Assembly: GCA_002338895.1 (NCBI GenBank)
Contig: DDJH01000159.1
Location: 3,001 to 8,836 of the forward strand
Length of the DNA: 5,836 nucleotides
Reading direction: 5' to 3'
DNA from: Lentisphaeria bacterium UBA1829
GTDB lineage: Bacteria > Verrucomicrobiota > Lentisphaeria > Victivallales > UBA1829
A model generated the notes under the pieces. The model was not told the origin of the DNA, did not search any database, and saw only the letters and a program-made list of their open reading frames with translations. Both the position numbers and the translations under genes were made by a program. Every line of letters begins with the position of its first letter. Position 1 is the stretch's first letter. Positions 1-4,884 of this stretch are shown here, piece by piece.

Positions 1-42
1 AATCAGAAGTTCGATCAAGGTAAACTTTTTTCCGGTTTTCAT
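1..42 (-). CDS. Prepilin-like protein, N-terminal fragment (runs off left edge)
   Basis: Only 14 codons are inside the window, reading MKTGKKFTLIELLI on the minus strand from the ATG at 42-40. This is the class III (type IV prepilin-like) signal: a short basic leader, then FTLIELL with the Glu at mature position +5, and the start of the hydrophobic N-terminal helix. Proteins with this start are cleaved and methylated by a prepilin peptidase and enter pilus-like or type II secretion-like assemblies. The residue before the FTLIE block is Lys rather than the classical Gly, a variant I associate with Lentisphaerae and Planctomycetes. Its start codon overlaps the stop of the upstream regulator gene as ATGA (42-39), and an AAAGGA ribosome site lies just upstream inside that gene, so translation is probably coupled. 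The body of the protein, including any H-X9-DG motif, is not visible. Confidence 0.85.
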   Translation of the reverse strand, partial: MKTGKKFTLIELLI

Positions 43-1070
43 TCTGTTTTCCTTTCTTTGGTTGATGTTCCCGGAATGATTTCCCAGTCGAGAGAACGCT
101 CCTGAAGGGAGCTCTGTCGATGTTCAATTTCGTTCCACAGCTGCTTCATCAGAAGCGAGATGATGGTTTGAAACGGCTTTGCGGTCCGGGTCGGATTCCA
201 GTCGTAGTACGAACACCCGGTGATCAGCTGAAGATCCTCCGGGATCCGGATTCCGTCTGCAAGAGCGACCCTCCGGATCCGGTCCGCCTGATCGAAGCGG
301 GCCGCGGCGCCATCCACGTGAAAGTGTTTCAACAGACCGGCAAGCTCCTTTTCAGAGATTGTTTCATCCGCCAGCAGTTCGGGACGGAATTCCAATCCGG
401 CCTCTCTGAGCGCGGCGGCATAGCCGTCGTGAGAACGTTCCACACCGGGGGTCTTCAGAAACAGGATCGACCGGCATCCGCGTTCGAGCAGAAACTTTGT
501 CTTCTGATACCCCTCCCGGAAGTGATCCATGTAGACATAATTTCCACACTCCGGCTCCACCAGATCGAACTGCCCGACAATCGGCAGTCCCCCTTCCCGG
601 TGTATGCGTTCAAACACCGGCACATGAGCATGAGAAACCCCCAGCCAGAGGAGTCCGTCGAGCTTGCTGTTCACCAGATCGTTGTAGATCATCTCCGGAC
701 TGGAAGCGACGATCAGCTGCGCGCACGCATCATACTTGCGGATCTCCCGGAAGAACGCCTCCATGAAACACGCATCCTCCTGATTGTAAAGCGCATGCAT
801 CCCCGTCCGATGGAGCAGCCCGATGATCCTCATCCGCCGCTCATCCTCCCGCATGGAGAGAGGGTTGACAAAATATCCGCGTCTCGGCCTCCGGATCAGG
901 TAATTGTCCCGCACCATATCCTCCAGCGCTCTGCGGACCGTTTTCCGCGCCACGCCGAACTGTTCCGCCAGCGTCCGCTCCGACGGCAGCGGATTCTCCG
1001 GATTCGCCCGGATCGTCAGATTGATGAAGTACTGACGCAGTTTCATATATTCGTGGATGTTCGATGCCAT
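39..1070 (-). CDS. GntR-type winged-helix regulator with LacI-like ligand-binding domain
   Basis: A 343-residue cytoplasmic transcription factor. Residues about 10-69 form a GntR winged helix: PSERTLAEQFGVARKTVRRAL (residues 29-49) is the helix-turn-helix and RRPRRGYFV the wing. Residues about 79-340 resemble a periplasmic-binding-protein/LacI sensor fold, with strand starts such as RIIGLLHR, KLDGLLWLG and LPIVGQFD, and a late EDLQLITG segment. This pairing is typical of sugar-responsive regulators of the AraR/GntR-LacI hybrid type; the ligand cannot be read from sequence. The ATG at 1070 is preferred because a GAAAGGAA ribosome site lies at 1081-1088, giving a slightly long 11-base spacer; the next Met (residue 9) lacks one. 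It is divergent from a second regulator of the same architecture and overlaps the following prepilin-like gene by four bases. A tandem doublet in its own 5' leader suggests autoregulation. Confidence 0.9.
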   Translation of the reverse strand: MASNIHEYMKLRQYFINLTIRANPENPLPSERTLAEQFGVARKTVRRALEDMVRDNYLIRRPRRGYFVNPLSMREDERRMRIIGLLHRTGMHALYNQEDACFMEAFFREIRKYDACAQLIVASSPEMIYNDLVNSKLDGLLWLGVSHAHVPVFERIHREGGLPIVGQFDLVEPECGNYVYMDHFREGYQKTKFLLERGCRSILFLKTPGVERSHDGYAAALREAGLEFRPELLADETISEKELAGLLKHFHVDGAAARFDQADRIRRVALADGIRIPEDLQLITGCSYYDWNPTRTAKPFQTIISLLMKQLWNEIEHRQSSLQERSLDWEIIPGTSTKERKTE

Positions 1071-1092
1071 GGAGAAGCTGTTCCTTTCAAAA

Positions 1093-1112
1093 AGGGTACC
1101 AGAGGGTACCAG
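1093..1112 (-). promoter_or_regulatory. Tandem 10-base operator doublet, leftward regulator
   Basis: AGGGTACCAG occurs twice with no gap (1093-1102 and 1103-1112). Each copy contains the palindrome GGTACC (1095-1100 and 1105-1110), so the dyad centres are exactly 10 bases apart, about one helical turn, on the same DNA face. The doublet begins 8 bases downstream of the leftward -10 box and lies at or just after the predicted start of transcription. Bound protein there would block initiation or early elongation. The likely binder is the adjacent GntR-type regulator; this is inferred from position and from the similar doublet at the rightward promoter. Confidence 0.65.
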
Positions 1113-1120
1113 TTGTTTAA

Positions 1121-1148
1121 ATTATAACACATTTTCTCATTTCCGCAA
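1121..1148 (-). promoter_or_regulatory. Leftward sigma70-like promoter with extended -10
   Basis: On the minus strand a perfect TATAAT (1126-1121) is preceded by TGT, which makes a TGn extended -10 element. A weak -35 candidate, TTGCGG (1148-1143), lies 16 bases upstream. The extended -10 compensates for the poor -35. Transcription would start near 1114 and give a leader of about 44 bases to the regulator ATG at 1070. Confidence 0.7.
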
Positions 1149-1194
1149 GGGGGAGAAAAGAAAAAAAATGATTTTTCCCGATCTTTGCATCCTT

Positions 1195-1222
1195 CCCGTC
1201 TCCCCCCTCCCCCTCTCGGCCC
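1195..1222 (-). other. Possible G-quadruplex tract between divergent promoters
   Basis: The plus strand has C runs of 3, 6, 5 and 3 (1195-1197, 1202-1207, 1209-1213, 1220-1222), separated by 4, 1 and 6 bases. The minus strand therefore satisfies the usual four-run G3+ with loops of 1-7 pattern. The tract is almost pure pyrimidine from 1191 to 1217. It lies upstream of both -35 boxes, so it would act as DNA rather than in either leader. Function is unknown; compositional bias alone could explain it. Confidence 0.4.
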
Positions 1223-1256
1223 GATGGAAAATCCGGGAAAAAAGCGAAACCCCCTC

Positions 1257-1285
1257 TTGACAAAAAGAAGGTTTTCGTGTATAAT
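1257..1285 (+). promoter_or_regulatory. Rightward consensus sigma70 promoter
   Basis: TTGACA (1257-1262) and TATAAT (1280-1285) are both perfect consensus hexamers with the optimal 17-base spacer. The predicted start is near 1292, about 37 bases before the regulator ATG. A promoter this strong in front of a regulator gene implies that expression is held down by a repressor, consistent with the doublet that overlaps the start site. It is the best candidate promoter for the whole rightward gene set, because I find no comparably good promoter further downstream. Confidence 0.85.
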
Positions 1286-1289
1286 TAAA

Positions 1290-1308
1290 ACTGGACCGAT
1301 ACTGGACC
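1290..1308 (+). promoter_or_regulatory. Tandem 11-base operator doublet, rightward regulator
   Basis: ACTGGACC is repeated at 1290-1297 and 1301-1308, a period of 11 bases. Each copy has an odd-length dyad core GG-A-CC. The doublet starts 5 bases after the -10 box and covers the predicted transcription start near 1292. Its position and its CTGG-(T)-ACC core match the doublet at the leftward promoter, which supports a shared type of binding protein with slightly different specificity. The regulator encoded directly downstream is the likely binder (inference). Confidence 0.65.
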
Positions 1309-1328
1309 TAAAAAAAGGATAACTCGAC

Positions 1329-2336
1329 ATGCCGAAAGTGCCACGGAAAAACAATCTGACCCAGCAGATGCGGATTCGCTACTACATCATGAATCTGATC
1401 TACCACAGCTGCGGGAAATCCGTTCCGGTCCCTTCGACCCGGGAGCTTTCCAAACAGTTCGGCATCGCGCGGAGCACGATCCAGCTGGCGTTTGAAAAAC
1501 TTCTTCAGGAAGGCTATCTGATCTGCCGCCAGGGCGCGCCGACGATGACCAATCCGCTGTGCCACTTCGTTCTTCAGCCGCAGACGCGGAATCCGCTGAT
1601 CGGCATCAAGCTGTACGAAGGGGACGCCTTCTACTACGGCTCGAACTTCTGGCGCTCCCTCAGCTGCATTGCGACGGAACTGACGGAACGCAACTACAAC
1701 ATCCGCCTTCTGATGAATGCGACCATCACGGAAGAGAGCATTGAGCAGGAGATCCGGGAATCCTATCTGGACGGCGTCATCCTTCTTCACACGACCCCGG
1801 TCTACGCCCGAACCGCCGCACGGATGAATCTGCCCTGCGTGATGGTGGACATTCATCCGCATCCGGACCTTCCGGCCGTGGTTCTGAAGAGTTCGGAATC
1901 GGCGATCCGCCAGCTTTCACGGAAACTTCATACGGAGAACCGGAAATACGGACTCAATATCATCAATCCCTTTCAGCAGGATGAGGATGCTCTGCGCTTA
2001 AAACAGACTCTGGAGGAGCTGGATCCGGAGATCCGGATCAAAACCGTTCCGCAGGAGAAAGTCTCCCTGAAAGCCGGCTCGGCGCTTCCGGACTTTCTTC
2101 TGCACTACGAACAGCATGCGGAACTTCTGCAGAAGCAGGTGGATGCGAGCGGGAAAAAGATTCTGCTGATCTCCCGCAAACGCCCGGCCGGAGGGCAGTA
2201 TTACAAGGGATGTTATTTCGATTTCCCGCTGGAACAGCTGGGACGGGCGGCGGTGGATCTGCTGGAAAAGAGGATCGCCGGAGAAGAGAGTCCGCGTCAA
2301 ATTGTCATAGAGGCGGAATTGAAATCCAGAGAATAA
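1329..2336 (+). CDS. GntR-type winged-helix regulator with LacI-like sensor domain
   Basis: A 335-residue cytoplasmic regulator. The winged helix spans about residues 10-75, with VPSTRELSKQFGIARSTIQL (residues 34-53) as the helix-turn-helix. The wing (RQGAPTMTN) lacks the usual G-x-G-[TY]-[FY]-V pattern. Residues about 88-335 look like a LacI/periplasmic-binding-type sensor, with LIGIKLYEGDAFYYG near the start, YLDGVILLHTT and LPCVMVDIHP, and a final DFPLEQLGRAAVDLL helix typical of the end of such domains. The start at 1329 has AAAGGAT at 1314-1320 and a 9-base spacer from GGA. It shares architecture but only modest residue identity with the divergent regulator, mainly in FG[IV]AR and the helix spacing. 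It is probably first in an operon with the deacetylase, pilin-like and GH1 genes, responding to a sugar; the ligand and sign of control are unknown. Confidence 0.9.
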   Translation: MPKVPRKNNLTQQMRIRYYIMNLIYHSCGKSVPVPSTRELSKQFGIARSTIQLAFEKLLQEGYLICRQGAPTMTNPLCHFVLQPQTRNPLIGIKLYEGDAFYYGSNFWRSLSCIATELTERNYNIRLLMNATITEESIEQEIRESYLDGVILLHTTPVYARTAARMNLPCVMVDIHPHPDLPAVVLKSSESAIRQLSRKLHTENRKYGLNIINPFQQDEDALRLKQTLEELDPEIRIKTVPQEKVSLKAGSALPDFLLHYEQHAELLQKQVDASGKKILLISRKRPAGGQYYKGCYFDFPLEQLGRAAVDLLEKRIAGEESPRQIVIEAELKSRE

Positions 2337-2342
2337 GTTGTT

Positions 2343-2392
2343 CCGGGCGTTGCTGCGCATGGCCTGCAGTAAAAATGCGCGGGAAATCCCGG
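2343..2392 (+). other. Imperfect stem-loop after the regulator gene
   Basis: CCGGG (2343-2347) can pair with CCCGG (2388-2392), and inside it GCGCAT (2355-2360) pairs with ATGCGC (2375-2380). The two stems are separated by a symmetric 7-by-7 internal loop. No T tract follows, so it is not a standard terminator. It could dampen or stabilise transcript between the regulator and the deacetylase, or be chance. Confidence 0.35.
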
Positions 2393-2414
2393 AAAATGAG
2401 TGGAAAGAAATTCG

Positions 2415-2434
2415 TTCAAACAAGATGTTTTGAA
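2415..2434 (+). promoter_or_regulatory. Inverted repeat upstream of deacetylase ribosome site
   Basis: TTCAAA (2415-2420) and TTTGAA (2429-2434) form an A/T-rich dyad with an 8-base centre, ending about 7 bases before the AGGA ribosome site (2441-2444). It could be a protein-binding site or a weak leader hairpin. It does not resemble the GGTACC-type doublets of the divergent region. Evidence is symmetry and position only. Confidence 0.3.
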
Positions 2435-2451
2435 ACAGAAAGGATGTCGAA

Positions 2452-3990
2452 ATGTTAAAGAGCATTGCAATCGGTCTTCTTGCCGGAGCGTTTCTGCTTC
2501 AGGCGGGAGAAGAGGTCCCCAAACAGGCCGGAGTCGCCTTCCGGTTCGACGACAACAAACCGCCGAAACAATGGAAGGAAATGGGAGAATTGTTTGAAAA
2601 GCACGGCTGCCGGATGTCTCTGGCCCTGATCTCCCAGAATCTGAACGGGAAAGAGACGCAGGAGGTTCTCCGGGCCCTCTCGGCGAAGGGACATACGATG
2701 ATGGACCACACGCCGAATCACGCGCTCTATCAGATTCAGGCGCGGACGCCGCAGGAGTTTGCGGAATATTCCAAACTTCCGATTGTCGATCACGCCGATC
2801 CGAAAAGCCGGAAAGTCTACTTCAAGTATGAATTGGACAGCAAACATCCCGGGAACCGGAAATTTCAGGGAGCGATCCGCAACGGGGAACTCTGCGAGTA
2901 TCCGGCCGACCTGAAGGGACAGCTGGGCTATACCCGCAAGATTCAGGATCCGTCCACCGGGAAAGTCTACGGGATCCGCATTCAGGACGGCAAAAAGATG
3001 CTGTACAGCTTCTGGGGGGAAAAGATCGCCATTCCGGATCGGAAGGGAGAGTTTGTGCTTCTGGCATCCAATGTTGCGATTCAGCCGTCGAAAGATCTTC
3101 TCCGCTTCATGGCGGAGACGAGCCGGAAGAATTTTCTTGCGATCGGACTTCCGGCACCGCGCGCCTGGATCCAGCCGGGGGGATGGGAGTGCTTCATCTC
3201 CTGGGATCGAATTGCCGATGTTTACGGGAAGGAGTTCGGCTACGTTTCCGGAGACGCGATTCCCGGCTCCTCGCAGACGAGACGGAACGTTTTCAACGAT
3301 CCGAATCCCACTCGCGGCCGCTTCACGATGACTCCGGATTTCACCGGACCGGACAACGGACAGGATTTTCCGTCGATGAAACGGAATATTGCCAATTCCG
3401 TTGCAAGAAATCAGTCGATTGTCTTTATTTCGCACATGTCGATCCACCGCGTGAAGGGCGGCTGGGAAGCCTTCATCAAAGGATATGACGACCTCCTCCA
3501 GTGGCTCAAGAAACACAACATTCCGGTGAAGACGCAGGAGGAGTGGGCGGAAACTCTCTACTCGAAGAAACCGCAGCCGAACACCAACATTCTTCCTCCG
3601 CTGAACCGGGATATCGACGAAGACGGCAAGCCCGACGGCTATGAACTGGTCAAAGGCACTACCGCCGATCTGAAAACCGGCATTGCCACCATTCCCGCCG
3701 GCGGCAAACTGCACATTTCCGATGTGGGAGGCGTGGAAAAAGGGACAAACAACTTCTCCATCTCCGTGAAAGGCGAACCCGGAACGATCGTGATTCTGGA
3801 CTTCTTCTTCACGATGCGGGAAGGCAACAACTACATGGAGCGCAAGCAGTTCCGTCTGGACGGAAGCGACTGGAAAACCCTGTCCGGCACGGTCAACGTG
3901 AAACCGCAGGCCCATACGCTTCATTACGGAGTTCTCACGAACGGGACCAAAACCCCGATTCAGGTCAAGGACCCCGTGTTCAAACAATAA
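2452..3990 (+). CDS. Exported CE4-like polysaccharide deacetylase with C-terminal beta-sandwich module
   Basis: A 512-residue protein likely to remove acetyl groups from a polysaccharide outside the cytoplasm. Residues 1-18 form a Sec signal peptide (LKS, then a hydrophobic core, cleavage probably after LQA); there is no lipobox Cys. NodB-type motifs are visible: FRFDD with D33-D34 (catalytic Asp and metal-binding Asp), H86-T-P-N-H90 matching H[ST]xxH, a PRAWIQPGG block (236-244) in the place of the RxP motif, and IVFISH (H328) as the late His motif. About 140 residues lie between the second and third motifs, far more than in compact CE4 enzymes. Residues 387-398 carry D-x-D-x-DG-x-x-DG ([12 protein letters not shown]), a calcium-binding-like linker, before a C-terminal beta-rich module (about 400-512) that resembles a carbohydrate-binding domain. 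An AAAGGATG ribosome site precedes the ATG by 7 bases. The substrate is unknown, and the divergent third motif means activity is not assured. Confidence 0.82.
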   Translation: MLKSIAIGLLAGAFLLQAGEEVPKQAGVAFRFDDNKPPKQWKEMGELFEKHGCRMSLALISQNLNGKETQEVLRALSAKGHTMMDHTPNHALYQIQARTPQEFAEYSKLPIVDHADPKSRKVYFKYELDSKHPGNRKFQGAIRNGELCEYPADLKGQLGYTRKIQDPSTGKVYGIRIQDGKKMLYSFWGEKIAIPDRKGEFVLLASNVAIQPSKDLLRFMAETSRKNFLAIGLPAPRAWIQPGGWECFISWDRIADVYGKEFGYVSGDAIPGSSQTRRNVFNDPNPTRGRFTMTPDFTGPDNGQDFPSMKRNIANSVARNQSIVFISHMSIHRVKGGWEAFIKGYDDLLQWLKKHNIPVKTQEEWAETLYSKKPQPNTNILPPLNRDIDEDGKPDGYELVKGTTADLKTGIATIPAGGKLHISDVGGVEKGTNNFSISVKGEPGTIVILDFFFTMREGNNYMERKQFRLDGSDWKTLSGTVNVKPQAHTLHYGVLTNGTKTPIQVKDPVFKQ

Positions 3991-4001
3991 CCAAACTCCA
4001 T

Positions 4002-4036
4002 CCGGCGCGGAGGCATTCAAAGTCCTCCTGCGCCGG
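4002..4036 (+). other. Strong intercistronic stem-loop before pilin-like gene
   Basis: CCGGCGCGGAGG (4002-4013) pairs with CCTCC (4024-4028) plus GCGCCGG (4030-4036), a 12-base-pair GC-rich stem with a single bulged T (4029) and a 10-base loop. It begins 12 bases after the deacetylase stop and ends before the pilin ribosome site. Neither flank has a T tract, so a classical intrinsic terminator is not supported on either strand. A role in transcript processing or 3' end protection that sets different levels for the deacetylase and the pilin-like protein is a reasonable inference. Confidence 0.7.
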
Positions 4037-4063
4037 GAAACCAATCAGGAAACAAAACCAATC

Positions 4064-4855
4064 ATGAAATCCGGGAAAACAGAACACAGCGGAGAACATT
4101 CCGGGAAGCGGAGAGGATTTTTCACTCTTGTGGAACTCCTTGTCGTCATTGCGATTATTGCGATTCTGGCGGCACTTCTGCTTCCTGCCTTGAATGCGTC
4201 CCGGGAGAAGGCGCAGTCGGTCAAATGCCTGGGCAACTTGAAACAGCTGGGGACGGCGGCGTTAACGTATGTCGGGGACAATAACGATTATTATCCGTCC
4301 CAGTACTGGCTTCAGGAGACGCTGTATTACATCAAACCCAATGTTTCGCAGGCGGTGCTCGGGGGATCGAAAACCGAAACCATTGCGCAAGCCTACATCT
4401 GTCCGTCGCCCATTTATCCGGCCAAAGGCTCGTACGACTTTCTCAAACAGAACACCTATGTCATTGCGGGGCATCACGTCCCGTATGATCCGAACTACAA
4501 TCCCGCAAGCAGCAGAATCTTTTTTGCATTCCGCGGCGAAACCGCCACAGAAGACGCCGTCAGATATTTTCACCCCAAGGCCTCGCAGCTGAAATTGCCC
4601 GCCACAAAAATTTATCTTCTGGAAGACGGACTGGACCGCGGCACCGCATTGACCTCTCTGACGGACCCCTATGCGATGCGGGCAACCCTGGGCCGTGTCC
4701 ATGGTCACTTCGGCAATGTCACCCGTGCCGACGGAGGCGCATTGTCGTTGACTCTTCCGAACGTCTTTTTCACAACGAAACCCTATGTGGCGAACGACAG
4801 CTACGATGTCAACCGCTTCACAATCAACCTTATCCCGGCGAAAAGCTGGTTTTAA
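4064..4855 (+). CDS. Prepilin-like protein with H-X9-DG motif
   Basis: A 263-residue pilin-like protein. The first 18 residues form a basic leader ending RRG, followed by [16 protein letters not shown], the class III signal and membrane helix. The body contains the family block [20 protein letters not shown], a YICPSP segment and, near the C terminus, H213 followed by nine residues and D223-G224. This is an exact H-X9-DG motif of the prepilin-processing-associated domain common in Planctomycetes, Verrucomicrobia and Lentisphaerae. Such proteins are thought to be exported and cleaved by a prepilin peptidase; individual functions are mostly unknown. Cleavage after G18 would put Glu at +6, so cleavage after F19 may be the one giving the usual Glu +5. 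The ribosome site AGGA (4047-4050) has a long 13-base spacer, but no other Met start exists. It sits between deacetylase and GH1 genes, implying a role in glycan use rather than motility. Confidence 0.92.
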   Translation: MKSGKTEHSGEHSGKRRGFFTLVELLVVIAIIAILAALLLPALNASREKAQSVKCLGNLKQLGTAALTYVGDNNDYYPSQYWLQETLYYIKPNVSQAVLGGSKTETIAQAYICPSPIYPAKGSYDFLKQNTYVIAGHHVPYDPNYNPASSRIFFAFRGETATEDAVRYFHPKASQLKLPATKIYLLEDGLDRGTALTSLTDPYAMRATLGRVHGHFGNVTRADGGALSLTLPNVFFTTKPYVANDSYDVNRFTINLIPAKSWF

Positions 4856-4884
4856 TCCAAAGAACGATTCAAGGAACTCAATCA

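Noticed and set aside
120..1127. Long plus-strand open frame antisense to the leftward regulator
   Set aside because: It is fully antisense to a clear GntR-LacI type gene, has no domain resemblance, is rich in Arg/Pro/His as expected of a shadow frame, and lacks a convincing ribosome site.
1172..1242. Near-inverted repeat TTTTTCCCGAT / ATCCGGGAAAAA in the divergent region
   Set aside because: The arms are about 50 bases apart with a one-base mismatch in length and low complexity, so chance is likely.
1043..1354. Small open frames across the divergent intergenic region on both strands
   Set aside because: They run through two strong promoters and the operator doublets, are low complexity, and have no ribosome site matched to their starts.
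4002..4036. Intrinsic terminator interpretation of the hairpin
   Set aside because: No T tract follows the stem on either strand, and the next gene continues in the same direction with a short gap.
2455..4044. 529-codon minus-strand open frame opposite the deacetylase
   Set aside because: The plus-strand frame has a signal peptide and ordered deacetylase motifs; the antisense frame has no recognisable domain and its composition fits a GC-driven shadow.
4630..4637. A third ACTGGACC inside the pilin-like coding sequence
   Set aside because: It is a single copy without a tandem partner or nearby promoter, and it is explained by coding sequence (acting-site chance match).
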